Shown: in pieces, positions 1-14,100 of the stretch | Layout: every line of letters begins with the position of its first letter | Position numbering within the stretch: position 1 is the stretch's first letter | Assembly: GCF_033958435.1 (NCBI RefSeq) | Contig: NC_134144.1 | Span: 10,286,010-10,350,009 of the forward strand | Length of the DNA: 64,000 nucleotides | Origin: Carettochelys insculpta | Taxonomy: Eukaryota > Chordata > Testudines > Carettochelyidae | Direction: 5' to 3' | The notes under the pieces: model-generated | What the model saw: only the letters and a program-made list of their open reading frames with translations | Databases searched by the model: none | Told to the model about the DNA's origin: nothing | Made by a program: the position numbers and the translations under genes

Positions 1-2061
1 AGCGTTTGGGTACAATGACAAAAGTGGGGATGTATTCTTCATTTAACTTGCTTTTGCTCTGCCTTTGTATCTCCAGTTCGCTATTTGCGAGTAGTCTTTT
101 CAGACTCCAGCCTGGCTAACATCTACCCTTCCTCTGTCCAAGGGTAGGACACATAAGCTGCTCCCATGGAACTTCACTCAACAATCCTGAAAAACATGAT
201 GCCTAAAAAGAGCTCTTTGTACCTACACATTTTGCCCCAATGGAATATAAATGTGTATTATTAACATGACAAATTAATAGGTTTTAAAAGTAAACAGACT
301 TTTTTTTCTAATCTACCAAGATTCAAGTGTTGTATTTCTTCTAGCAGAGAACACTGAAAATTGTACAAAGCTGTATTGCTTATAAAGCTTTAGCTATTTG
401 ATGTAATGGGCTTTGCAGGAGAAACTTAGAACTCTGAGATCTGGTGTTGTCTGTTATGCAATAAAATAAATTATTTCTAAATGTAGTGTTTCTAAATGTG
501 TGTAATTTTTATGACTACCCATTGTAAGAGGTTGCTAACATCTTAAGAGGTGTTTTTTTTTAATTCATGCATTTTATGTAATTTTAAGTCCAACCCACAA
601 TTAACAGTCAATAGTTTGTGCCATGCCCAAAAAAGCACCCACCACCTTTGTTGTCTTTCCTGTCTGCAACACTGGGGAGTGTTATCACCACCTTTGTTGG
701 GTCTAAAGGGCTATATTTGTGCCAAATCCTCAACTGGTCTAAGTCAACCTAAAGCCACAGAGGCCAGTGCAGCTTTGTTCCAAATTTAGACTTAGTGAGC
801 TACTTTTATATAGACAGGGTGTAACTGACACTACAAGGAAAAGCATGATTATAATGAACATATAATAGTCCAAATTCACTCAAAACATAACTCCATTTTG
901 GCCAGTGGGAGTTACACTTGGAATGAATTTTGCTGAGTATGTTTCATGTCACTCAACAGTAATAGGTGGGCAGGAATCAATTTTCTTGTTTTAGAAAAAA
1001 TTCCATCCCAAATTATCACTGAAAAGTCAAAATCTTAAAATTTTTATGACCTGATAATCTGGAAAAAAAAGTTTGTGTTAATCAAGCCCTTTGTTTCAAT
1101 AGTCTTGAAATGTTTTGACTTCTCTTTTCTTAAGCTATCAAGGTAATTTAAAATCTACAATAGAACTTTTCACTTTAAAAGTGCAAAGCATCCCTTTTCA
1201 ACACTTCCAAGTTTCCTCAATTTTTTTTTCAAAATGGAAAATATTTCAAAACTGCCCATGTAAGTTTTCTGTTTTACTGAATCAGCATTTTTGACAAAGA
1301 CACTTAGTGAAAAACTCAGAACTAGTTCTATAGTATACAGGTTGAACCTCTCTAGTCTCGCACCCATGAGACCTGACCAGTGCCAAAGGAAAGAATTTGC
1401 CAGATCACAGGAGGTCAAGGTTGTCTAGTAGCATTACCAACACTTTCAATGTTTAGTGGGCTCTAAGAAACCATTAGGGGTAAATTACAGCTAAATAACA
1501 GCACAGAACACTGTGAGCCAGGACTGGTGGCTGGAAACAAACTTCATGTAACCATGGGAAACTTGGCCACACCTATGATATGTGGTTGTCTAGCTAACTA
1601 AAATCATGCTGGATTATGGGTGGTGCCAGACTAGAAAAGTTCAACCTGTATTTCACATCTGGTTAGACACAGAATAGTTTTGTATAAATTTTCAAGCACT
1701 GCTGCGCACATCTACACATACATGTAGTTTTCATAATGTACCTTTTGATTTCCTACTACTAAGTTTCACTCTGGGCCATCTTCATGAGAAGAAAAGTATC
1801 TCTTTTGTCACTTTTGGAGTTATTTTCCAGGATCTTATGAAGTTTAATTAATGTATATTACTGTTCTCCAACTCTGCACCCTGGGGACATCTGTGTTTTG
1901 TTTTAGTTTATTTATTTCCCTCTTTTTCAGTGCAAGGGAACTAGTTATTTGAAGGAGTGTTTTTCACTTCGAGTCTTGTAGCAGGAACTCAAAATTCAGT
2001 AATGTAAGCAGAAAATAGAAATGCCATAGCCACTGAAGAGAAGACATGCGGCATTGCTTAC
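1..2061. other. Last visible ADAM23 intron segment
   Basis: This is AT-rich sequence downstream of the canonical membrane exon. It holds one 311-bp TIR element (1338-1648). I searched it for the short cytoplasmic tail exon and found no convincing match, so the terminal exon probably lies left of the window. Nothing else is recognised. Confidence 0.6.
1338..1648. mobile_element. MITE with TA target duplication (mariner-like ends)
   Basis: The ends are inverted copies: CAGGTTGAACCTCTCTAGTC at the left, and its complement, imperfect, at the right (GACTAGAAAAGTTCAACCTG). TA flanks both ends (1336-1337 and 1649-1650), as expected for Tc1/mariner-type insertion. There is no coding capacity. A truncated second copy lies at 54912-55157. 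Confidence 0.75.
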
Positions 2062-2152
2062 TTAAAGCCCCATCCTGTCCCCCCAAGGACAATAGCTGCT
2101 ACCAGGATGGCACCAGCGATGGAACCTATTATAAGATTGGTGGCACTAGGAC
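2062..2152 (-). CDS. ADAM23: ADAM23 transmembrane exon (downstream, canonical copy)
   Basis: This 91-nt exon encodes [20 protein letters not shown] followed by VLGGTGWGF, as in the principal ADAM23 membrane anchor that I recall from mammals. The acceptor is TCGCAG and the donor GTAAGC. The last two bases (AA) begin a lysine codon to be completed in the terminal exon, which encodes the short cytoplasmic tail and is not found between 1 and 2061. Confidence 0.95.
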
Positions 2153-5100
2153 CTGCGATAAAGGATTACGGGAAGAAAACATAAGAACGAACCACTTCAT
2201 TCAAGACAAGGGAAAAGTAATCAAGCAATTTAGGAAAACAAATAACCTACATGATGTGTCTAAACATTTTTAAAGGGCCCCACTCACTTTTCATTAACAG
2301 CATGAATAAACAGAGCTATTATAATGTCTCTCACTGTGCTAATACTAGATTTTATCTATTTCAGAAATTAACAACACTGACATTCAGCTCAATCTCTGGC
2401 TTAACTGTTCCAATAAGCACACAGTTCAAAAAATTCAAATATTTATTAAATTAAAGTCTTTAACTTTTCTTTTCAATTTAGGATTAAAGGGACAGTAAAA
2501 CATGAATGCTGTTCTTAATGCCTACTTATTTCACTCCCATGGCAAACGAAAAACCAAAAACCCCATTAATTCCACTTTTCATGTAGTTCTGATCTTGTAA
2601 GGTGCTGAGTACCCTCACATCCCACTTACTTCAATTTGATCAATAGTGTTCAGTACTTCTTAGGAGGCACGCAGCACCTTATAGTCCCTATGGTTATGTC
2701 ATCCTTAAGTTTACTAACTGCAGAGACTTCAGCAGAAAGGGTGGTGAGTAAAAGGGTATAATTAAAATACAAATAATTAAGACCTGTAAATGAAATAAAA
2801 GCTGCATTCCCACTGAAGCATTCCAAACATCACCGTCCTCAAGCAGCCAAGGACTAGTAAAGGGAAGATAGGGGAAAAAAAAGGAGGAATAAAAGCTGGC
2901 ACACAATCCATTTGGTGTATTCTCTAAAAAAAGGCAAAAAACCCACTTGAGGATCAATTAACAATTTCTTAATAAGTGCTTTGTTTCTGGGGAGGAGGAG
3001 GAGGAAAAGAAAATACAGAAGAGATCTGCCTATGTTGTTTATTTGTCCTAATTATTTCTAGACCACCAAATTCTCTGCTATCACACACTCCCTCATGTAA
3101 ATCTACTGTCTCTAAGTCCAAGGCAAAGTAAAATCTAATATAATTATTTGACATATCACAGAACTTAAAATTTAAACACAAACATTTAAATACCCATTAA
3201 TAGCCTTTCAACAATAGTACTAATGAAAATAATCCAAAAAGAGAGCTCCTCCATGGCAATAGGCATTTTGTTATTCTGAGTAGCACAGCTCTGTTTTTGG
3301 CATCACAAGGTGTTTGGAATACTGTCAGAGAGATACAGAGAGGACAAAAGGAACATCAAGAAAAGATGGGAGAAGCAGAGAGGAGTATTTGGATTAGCGG
3401 AAGGGGCTCAGGGGCTAGTTTAGCATCAGAGATAGCTTAAGTGCTCAGTCCCATATGCAACAGTACCTTAACATTTTAGAATTCACCACATGACCTGGTT
3501 TTGAACAACAAGTCACACAAGTCAGTTGTTTCTTTGGGTTTGAATTTAGGCATCAGGTCAGAGTGAATAAAAAACAAGCTCACCAGCTTTTATTTGCAAC
3601 ACACTGCAAAGAAAGACTCATTCTGTATACAGCATGTTTTACTAACTCCTGTCTATGGCTATTAAACCCGTATATATACACATCTCATGCTGCAGATCAT
3701 TCATGAATTATTATTCTGAGTTAACATATTGAGTTTATACAAATTATTTTCTTGTCATCCTTTAAAGTAATGACTTTCTGCAATTCTTACTGATATTGAA
3801 TAGTGTGCCTCTGTATTATAATAGTCTCATTTACTACAAATGGACTACTTGTGAGTACTCACCATACATGGGGGGGGCAGACTATGGCCCCCCAAAATTA
3901 TATCAAAGCAGTCTAAAGTTAATTCATATATTACCTTTTTAAAAATACTTTCTATCTAGTCAAAACCAAGCATTCAGGAATATTAATAACAATGCAAACT
4001 TAACAGATATGAGCACAAACTTAACAATAATAAAATATAAAATTTTCTACTAATGAAAAATGTACCTTGCTGAACTTACCTTTCATGGTCAGACTTGGCT
4101 ACAAATTAGTAACATTGAGCATGTTGGAGAATAAACAATGCTGGTGCTTGAGCATTCCATTTCCAATTAAGAGATGTTTTCTCAAGCACTAGTAACATAT
4201 GATTTTTATCTATTAACTTTGCTTGATCAAAAGCACAACTTTTTTTTTTTTTGGTGGGTGGAAGATGGATTTAGATTCAACGCAAGCACAACATTTTTAG
4301 ACTTTCGCAAACATAGCAAGTAACTGATTTATGCAACATTTCAGAAGCTTTGGGAAGTCCGCAGAAATTATTTTTCTGCCTGGCCGCAGAAAGCCATTTT
4401 TTCCAAGGGAAAAAAATAAACACTGCAGCTAGTACATTTATTTGATAGTGAAATATTTGTAAGTTGGAAACAGAAATCCAGAAATGGACATTTCAGGATG
4501 TTTGAAATATGTCTATGTGTACAGCAAATATAATATTCCATATGTTTATTATATGTTTGATAAAATGTTTCACATATATGTAGGAAAAGGTAGTACATGT
4601 TAATGATTCAACAGGAGCATTGGACAAAAAGAAGTAAGGAATTTATTCACAGTACAATTCACCATCAAACTGATTCAAATCAGACAAATAAGATTAGATA
4701 CTGAATGTCAATTAATTTGGACAATAAGGAAAAACCTTTAAAGCTATTACAAAATGTAGTGAATACCATAAAGTCCTGATACAAGTCACCTAAGACTGGA
4801 CCAGTTGTAAGTGTGATAATTAGAGAAGGGGCATTTTTTTTTTTAAGCACAGAAAATAATTTGAAAACCAAGCACCTCTGACAACCGCCTTAAAAATAGT
4901 ACCATAACAAAACAGTGGATAGCTGAGGCCCTTGTTTAAAAGATTCTGGGTAAAACTGCTCTTTCTCCTATGGAATCAAAGTAAAAGCTGCTAGTCAACA
5001 GATTAGGAGTGATGATTCCTACTCACATAGATTGACATATATAGCAAAAAAATGAATTCACCAAAAAACTGAAAATGCCTCTGGAATACACTCAGGGTGA

Positions 5101-8100
5101 GATCCTGCCCCATGGAACTCAATGGGTATTTTCCCATTGACTTCAGTGGGTCCAGGAATTCACTTTAGTCTTCACTGGAGACATACATTGTGTGCCTCAC
5201 TCTGTGTAAAGAAGTATAAAAAATATTTATTATTATTCCATAGTGCCAAGGAGCTCCAGTAACAAACCAGGACACCAGTATTCTAGGCTCTGTATAAAAC
5301 AGAAAACAGAGAATACTCCAGGTAACTAGTATCACTTTGGAAATGTATGAAGAGATCAGAGACATATACTGGGAAACTATTTAAAGGAAAATGTTACAAT
5401 ATATTAAGTATATAATGTGAGACTATTTTAAATACCATGAAATTGGACATCTTTATATTTTAATATTCACCTGAGTTTAATCTGCACATTACATTTTATC
5501 AAACAAATAAATACATAGGAAATTTATATTTTACTGAAATGCCAGGATTTAGCTTCTCATGTAAAGACCAATAGATATTTGTTCATTGCATCAGTGAATG
5601 ATAAAAAGTACAGCTTATAGAGTAAAGAGTCAACAGATTTCAGTCATGAAATTTCTATAGTCAGTGGACTAACATGGAAAAAAATGAAAATGTAAAGTAC
5701 TAGATGTTATTAACTATGACATTTTGGAGGCATTTTCTATTTTGCCTGATGGAGAGCAACCAAAGTTATAGTAGGCAAATTCTTTCAGATCTATTATTAC
5801 TGTTGATCTGCCAGCCCCATGTATTTCCCAGTGTGCTGATGTCTTAATTTCAACTTCCCAAAATCATAAAAGACAATGCCATATATGTTGCTCAAACTCT
5901 AAATAACACACTGCCCTGAAGCAACTAAAAATATACTGACAGACCATCCAGAAACTTTGTTGGAAAGCTATGTATATACACTATAATTTCAGCTGAGTAG
6001 CTTTCTTTTTCTTAATTCGATTTTATGACCCACTGTTAGAACGAATGCCCCATTAATTGAAATAAAAAATGTGAATTATGTCAAATAGTCCATCTTGTTG
6101 TATTAGACTACATTTTACAAAAATAGATAATCACAATCTTCAAATTACTATTTTTTTCATTCTTTTTATAATTTGGAGCAATGAAACATTTAGACATTAA
6201 ACTGTATTAATTGTGGTGATGTAAAAATCCACAAACTTATTGTTTTATGCCCCACATTGTCCCAGACAGGAGAGGGTTCAACACTGCATGAGCAAATCAC
6301 ATGACACGGACACATTCAAATCACATGACAAATACAGTCACCACATAACACAAAGCTAATGGGATAGTACACAGAGGGCTTAGGTGCGTACCTCACACAT
6401 TAGGCACCAAACATAAAACTCAAACTAAGAAAAATGCTTACTCTATTCCCCACCCTGTGCCTCCAAAAATCACCCCCAGAGCCAGAATGGTCCCTGCCAC
6501 TGCACCTATTAGCCTGTTAGTGGCCATGCTCACTGTGTGGAGGGAAAAGGGAAGATTTTTAATGAAATGATCACATATTGTATATGTTTGAAATGAAAAA
6601 TAAAATAGCACCTCAGAGGGTATTTTACTTTGAAATCCATTTTTTTGTGAAACAGTTCAACACGCCCTCCCGCCTCAAAAGAATCTCTCTACACAAATAC
6701 TATAGCTTTAAATACATGGAAACAGCTAAGGCTATACTTGGCTTTCTTTGCATGCTTACAAAACTTAGTACGAAATTTTGTTGTAAATTTTGAAACTAAG
6801 TAATACTTCATAACCTGCGATTACACTGTATTTTTATTTTAAAATAAAACATCCTCAGTTAATGTAAACCTAAAATGTATTTAAAATTTAAACAGATATA
6901 ATTTGATCAGCAATAAGAAAACTTTCTTCTCTCTCCAGAAACACACAGTAGTAAGAGCATAAAGATGATGGTTGTTAATGTATTACATCATATAGAATTC
7001 CTTAGAAAACACTGAAGGACTTCCAAAAATTTAAAGCACTGAAAAAGTGCAATGAACTCTTTGCAAACCTAATCAAATTTGTTTAAAAAATCCTGTGTGG
7101 AAATATGTTCCAATCACTATCACACCATCCATGTGTAACAGAGATAAACCAGGTTGTTTTGAATTACGTATTATGGGCCTGCTCATACTTCCATTGATGT
7201 CGGTCAGTTTTGTCATTCAGCTGAAACTGAGCAAGCACCAGCCCAAAACTAAAATAGAATGGGATCAGCTATAGTTAATACCTGGCACCAAATTAATCTG
7301 TTTCCATTAGAGATTAGTTTGGCCCATTATGTTTAAATACTGGGAGGGCCTCTGAACAGGGTGGCATTTATTTTCACTGAATATCAACCTCACTGTTTAC
7401 CGTAGACCTTAGGGGCTTGCAGACTTATGTCTAAAGATTTCCATCTGAAAATTTGTAGGACTCTGCAAATGAAAAAAGACTGAAAGTCACTGCTGTAGCC
7501 ACAACAGGCTCAATTCCCCACTGCCTTGTCCTATATGTAGTCATTTAAATGGTGTGCAAAGTGACTATAAATGAGGTATAAAATATCACCAAATCAGTAT
7601 GGCAATTAGTCTCAGGCGATGTCTATACTAGACATAGCAGTCGACTGCTAATATGTAATTTTAGCTACGCTAATTGTGTAAAATCAACTTATCAGTGGTC
7701 AACTGCTGGGGCTGTCCTCACAGAAGAAAATCAAGGCATGCACAAAACAAAACCACAGAAGATTGACACTGAGTGGGACGATCTTTCGTGGTAGTATGGA
7801 AACAGGCTCAGAGTCACAGACCTATTAGTCTGTAGTTTCACAAAAAATAAGCAGTGTTGTAGCACCTGAAAGATAAAAATTTTATGTATTAGGTAATGAG
7901 CCTTTGTGGATGAGATTAATCTGATGAAGTGAACAGGAATGCTTGTCTTCAGCGTGGTAGTGTTTTATACCCATTTTAAATAGGCATAAATGACTACACA
8001 GAGGGCAAGGCAGGGAGATCATGCTTACAGAGTTCTTCTAAAGGTTTAATTCTGAGCATATTTGGATTTGAATTTTATGCTCTCCCTCCCACACACACAC

Positions 8101-11100
8101 CCTGACCACCCTGAAAAAAGGGCTGAACAGAAATATGACATGTCTGAAGGTTATTCAAAGGAATTCATAAATGGGTTTAGTTTTCCCAACTGAGCAAAAT
8201 AAGAGTGAATTATAATTAAAAAAAAGGAGCCAGGTGCATTGGAATGCAAAGTAAAAACCTAACTACTTCAAAAGAGTTCAAATATCCTTTTATTCTCCTG
8301 ATGAAAAAACACCCCTACCCATACTGAGCAATATCTTACTCTGTAAGCAGTCCTCTTGATTCTGGATTGTTTACCAAAATCATTTCTTCTAAAGAACAAG
8401 CTATTTTTTACATTATTCAAAAGAAAGAAAATTACTTTAAAATAAGCAAACTTCTGTTATAATTTTGGCACCAAGGCGCTTGCCAAATTTCATTCCAAAG
8501 CAAATACAATTTTAACTGATTCCTTGAGCTACCCATAACACATAAATGAGAAATCAGTGGAAGTGTTATTTATTTTGTGCTGTTATTTCTTACAGCAGAG
8601 ATGACATAAAGTACATAATATTATCATAGCTAGTGCTTCTGGGCTTGGTGCTGGCTTGTGTCCTTGCGGAATTTCCAATTTTGCTTAAGCCCTGCAATCC
8701 AAATTCATAGTTATGAAGTCCTGGGAGTAAGGATGGAGGGAACAGTGCACCCTGCTCTTTTCGGAACCTGGCAGAGCTTAATTCTGCTCCAAAGCTCCCA
8801 TGTTATTCCTGCACACTCCTCAGAGAGTAGTAAGTGCATGGCAAAGAACAAGCCATCACCACATAGACTGTGGAAAAGTCTCAGTGGGATAACTGTGTTA
8901 GTCTGTAAAAATAATGAGGAGTCCTGTAGCAACCATGGAAGCTTATGCCCTAATAAATTCATTAATCTCTAAGAAAACAAAAAAGCAGTCCAGTAGCAAT
9001 TTAAAGACTAACAAACGAATTTATTAGGTGATGAACTTTTGTGGGACAGACCCACTTCTTCAGACTGCTTTTTTGTTCTCATACTATATAGACTAGCACG
9101 GCTATCTCTCTCTTACTATTACTGTCTAAGGTGCTACAGGACTTCTCATTGTTTTCACACAGACTGGCACAGAGTAACATTTCATTCTCCGTTCTCTATG
9201 GTTCCGGAGGATCAGAGGTGTTTGGAGGTCACAACTGCTGCCTATTGTGCAGCTCACCTGCAAATGGAAGCATTCAAGATAAAATTTATTAGGTGAATTT
9301 TGAGAAACTCCCCTGCTTCTGTCTTTTTCCTCAGGGTTTTCCTGCAAGAAGTCCGTGTCACTCAAATACAATGGGGTTTTATCTCTCTAAGGTCTCCTAA
9401 TCTATGACTCTGTTATCCCAGTATCGGAGAATCTTACAATCTTAAACATATTATTTGTAAGGTGAGAAAGAGTTATCTCTACTTTACAGAAAGGAAACTG
9501 AGGCATGGAGAGATTAAGTAATCTGACCAATGCCAGGAAAGACACCTGTGGCAGAGAAGTGACTAGAACTAGGGGTTGTAGGCTAGTGCCTCATCCAAAA
9601 TTTTTGTTGGTTCCACCACTTTTATTCACTTTATAACTTTTCCAAAATTGGAGATGCTTTGAAAAGTAAGAGTAGCGAAAGGAAAATTACCTTTTCAAAA
9701 TTACTTCATAAATTAGTGCAGTTCGCTTTCCCTTCAGCCACTCTCATTTTTAGAAGTTGGAAGAGTTTATAAAGTTACAGACAGGAAAAAGAACTAGGGG
9801 AAAATCAAGAAGTAGGGATGAAGGGGACAGACAAACATAGCCCCTACATGTCATTCATTCTATTGCAGTCAATGAGAAATGAGGAAAAGGGGAAAAAACC
9901 AAAACAAAACAAAAAACTTTTAACTGAATTGAAAATTAAATTGTAAATCAAATCCAAATGAAAAGCTTTTGTTTCGAAATTTTGAAGGGATTTTTTTTCC
10001 AAATAGATGTGTTAATAACGGATGAGAAAATCTGTATTACTTAAACTGTAAAGCCCTCCTAAAATGGGCAGATTGTGTGTGTGTGTGGAGGGGGAGTGGG
10101 TATGGATTTTATACACATAACGGTAGTTTTAAGAGGACTCATTCATAATAAAAACTGATTTTTAGGCAACTATTTCTTCTATTTGCTGATGCTTTCTTAT
10201 TACATGGGGATTTATAGTTTCCATAAGTATACTTTCCATAATTTTAAGATTAAATTTAATAGCAATAGACTGTAGCTGACTTACTGAACTCACACAGATA
10301 TGAGTCTCTGAAAAACTAATGTGCACCTATTTCTCTAGAATTAATGATCAGAGACTTTACGAGTAATATAGCCTCACTTCAAAGGAAGTGTTTTATTCTT
10401 AAACTTCAGTCTATTTCATATACTTAAATTTAGGGTTCAAGTATAATAAATACATAGTTAAATCAAGCTAGGGTCAGAGCCTGCAAATGAATCTGGACAG
10501 GAAGATGCTCGTGTGTGTAAGGAGCTCCACTGATTTCAGGAACAGGTAGCGCCAAGTAAGTAAGTAGCTCCAAGTTTCCTTCACTTCCAAAAATTGCTAC
10601 TGGCCTGAAATACTCTGCTCTTGGTCTGCCACTGCAGGATACAGCAGGTTCCTGAGTTTACACTAACTCATCATATCATATCAATTAATTTCAAAATAAT
10701 CAATGACCACTGTTTTTTTAAACTATTCTTAAAATACAGTAAAGAGGCAAAAGCAACTGATAGGTGATGGAAAGGTCTGCAAAGAAAAAAAACAAGTGAA
10801 ACAAGAGCAGTAATCAATCATAACAACAGAATAAATAGCAAGCAATGTTAGCTATACATAATACCAATCATAATAAGAAAAATGCAGGGATTTATGGTGT
10901 GAGACACTGTTTATTATATGAATTTGCATATCTCAGAAACAAGTGTTGATAACTTTCCTCCTAAAGAATTATATGTTTTGACGCTACTTAAAGGCATGTT
11001 TCCGCACTAGAAAACACAGCAGAAAACTGAAATCAGAAAAAATTAACATTCTCCAATTTTGTTAAATTCTTCAGTTACCGCAATTCTTCCTTCAGCTCAA

Positions 11101-14100
11101 TCGTTGACAATATGAACTAGTACAAGAATTCTAATGAACCTATGTTTTGTTTTCCCCTTAACTAAGAGGATTATCTATTCCTAAGTAATATTCTGTCTGT
11201 AATGGATATTATGCATATCACTCCTTTCATCATCATCATCATCGTCATCATCATCATCAGAATACCTCCTAAGCGCTTAAAACAAAAAAAACAGTCCTAA
11301 GAGCTTGTGTGCCTGAAGAATTAGACTATGGCAAGATGGAGTGTGACTCTACACTGCTCTAGCTTGCTCAAGGTACCACATAACGAACTGCTAACATTTC
11401 TCAGCAGGGTACACATGGGCAGTTAAACTGATATAGGGAAGTGCCAGGCAGATTCAAAACACACAAGCTTATCACAGTCTAACTGTGTGGATGAAGCACT
11501 AAGCAAGCAATCAATCTCCTTATACAGGAGTAGTGTAAGCCAGGAGGTAGATGGAAAGTTGCTGTTAACATATTTTTTAAGATACTGGAGCTGTAGAAGA
11601 CTTGCAGATGTAATATTTTTTTAAAAAAATTCTTGCACTAGCATCAGAGTTAAGATGGCAGAATCTGGAGGAATTCTCTTTAATTACTAGTTAAGTGAAT
11701 CTAGTGACTTCTTACATTGTAGACTAATTAATATGATACTTTGGAGCTGTTTTTCCAGACTTCAGTACCTTCTGGCACTAAGATACATTGGAAGGACAAG
11801 AGAGATGGCCAAGAGAGATCACTACATCCCACTGTAGACTAGAGGGATTTATCTACAGAAGTTTTTGTCAGAAGATATCTTCCAACAAAAATTTCTGTTG
11901 ACAGATTGTAGCCAGACCGCCAAAGTGGATCAAAAGAGCAATCTACTCTGTCAACAGACAGTGGCCGCTCTACTGACAAAACAGCCAACCGGAAGCACAT
12001 CAGACAAGGCTGCCCAGTGTCCTGGAAGCCCCTTCTGTCAACAGAAGGGCTCCCGGAATGTCCAAACAGGCTTTTTGTTGACAGATCTCTGTCGACAGAT
12101 GAGTTCCTCCTCATGGTGAGTGGGATACAGCTGTCAACAAAGGTGCTGCACTCTGTCAACTTACTGTCAACAGAATGCCCTTGGGAATCTGGATGCTCGA
12201 TGGGTTTGTCAACAAAATGGCCATTTTGTCGACAAAACCCTCTAAGTTTGGACATAGTCTAAGAGAAGTCAACCTCTTAGAAAACCGATACATTGCATTG
12301 CAGTATTCACAACCAAAAAAAGTAAAAATGCAAGGTTTGAGATTAATTCCACTGAGGTTTCTATCATCAGATTTGTAAAGGCTCTCATGTCATGTATTTT
12401 CCCCTGCATTGATTTTGTGAGTCAGAGTGCAATAATCCTAGCATGTTTTTAAAACCTATGGTCATACCAGATGACATTTTGTGACACTGAAGTTAATCTA
12501 GTTGTGATGTTCTCACAATTGAATCTGTGTTATCTGAATCTTGAGAAAATTGAGTTTCTTCCTTCTGCAATGTTATGGAACTCACATTTTGTGCTAAAGA
12601 AATATAGAAAGCATTTTAGTTCATGTCTGTTGTTTGTATGCTGACATATGAGTTATGTATTTTTAGAAATAAAAAGAAAATCATGATAAGAAGTACTCAA
12701 GTACTTTGGAGTTTTTATTTCTTCACACTTTGACATCTTTTCCGAACTGGATTTCTTTGTTAATTGACCAAAATAAACTGGAGAAAGTAGTCCAGGTCCA
12801 ATATGCTGTCATGAGTCTCTTGGGTATTCAGTTTCAATAAACTAATATTGCCACAAATTTAAGAAAACCATTAATTCTCTTTATGACTCATTCTTGTATA
12901 AGAATCAACTAAAAAGAAAACTAAACATATGAAGTGTATTTTTCAGTATATCCACCATACTGTATTATAGTAATTTATTTGTCCATATCGGCTGGTAAAA
13001 TATTGTTCATTGCAATTACTCGCAATATCCATCCACAAAGACATTTTCCCAGACTATCTCATAATCACTATGTTAATTTCTAGAATGGCTTTTCCATTCT
13101 GAAAGTTAAAAAAAGTTTGAAGAATGGGAATTTGATCTAAGTGGCAAGATGTACTTCCCTACCTGTATTCAATATTCTTGTTTATAAATTGAACAAGGGT
13201 TTTCTTGTATTGAACAAGAATTACAGATCTCTTAAATGCATCTCATCCTTCTGCACAGAAAGGAAGACTTTCCCTATTAAGTCCTTGCAGATGGCACTTC
13301 ACAGAGTCAGACATGACCTCATGGAATGGAAAGAGCAGGGAACTATGCTAGATGAAATAGAAATGAGACAGCCCTATGATGGTGGGGAAAGATGGACCCC
13401 TGAAGATTCCCTATCAAGAAAACACCTGTTCCACTTTGGTTTTCCACACACAGTTAAAATATTGAGTGGACTGAACAACGTTGCTATATTTCTTGACAAT
13501 GTAGATATTTGTCTTTTGGAGAAGGTAGGGGACCACAATTTTGAGTTCATACCTTTCCATGCGAAAAGCATTTCTGAAGAGTATTGCCCTAATAGCTCTT
13601 CTAGGTTTTTCTACTTCTTATATAGTCTACGAGGCATCTATTCAACATGCAAAAATAGGAGACACCAATAACAGCATAAGAAAATAACAGTTCCTAACAC
13701 ATTCTGTTTCTTTTTTCCCTACCATTAAAATCTGATGCTTTGGAGGCTAAGCTTTGTCAGACCTCTTCCCAAGTCCACAATGAGCTGAAGCCCCTTTACA
13801 CTGAATATCACTATAAAAGAAAACAAAAGGGCAGTCATGTAGCACTTTAAAAACTAACAAAATGACTCATTAGGTGACAAGCTTTGGTGGGACAGACACA
13901 CTTTTTCAGATCTATGGGTTTGTCCCATGAAAGCTCATCACCTAATAAATCATGTCGATAGTCTTTAAAGAGCTAGATGACTGCTGTTTTGTTTTGTCAG
14001 AAATAAAGACTAACACGGCTACCTTTCTGATACTATAAAATAAACTTTTGTATAAGGGAGGCTTCATTTTTCTATTCATTATGTTCTAGCTCTCAAGAAC

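Larger units (their letters stand above)
2153..6441. other. Intron between the two ADAM23 membrane exons
   Basis: This 4.3-kb AT-rich spacer separates the duplicated exons. It holds two short, old foldback repeats (2598-2681 and 5097-5160). I see no gene and no young transposon. Confidence 0.6.

Noticed and set aside
620..730. Minus-strand stretch with LDPTK-like reading as the missing ADAM23 cytoplasmic exon
   Set aside because: Only a few residues resemble the expected tail, there is no suitable acceptor in phase, and the stop position does not fit. Coincidence is more likely.
8658..8972. 104-codon frame near 8.7 kb
   Set aside because: It overlaps the start of a foldback/SINE-like repeat and has no family resemblance.
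11839..12262. 138-codon minus-strand and overlapping plus-strand frames
   Set aside because: The translation simply repeats the TTGTCRACA motif (STE/VDR-like pieces). It is a MITE, not a protein.
13141..13671. Plus-strand open frame of 176 codons
   Set aside because: It begins at GTG, shows no domain or recognisable family, and lies within an intron on the opposite strand. No codon or splice evidence supports a gene.
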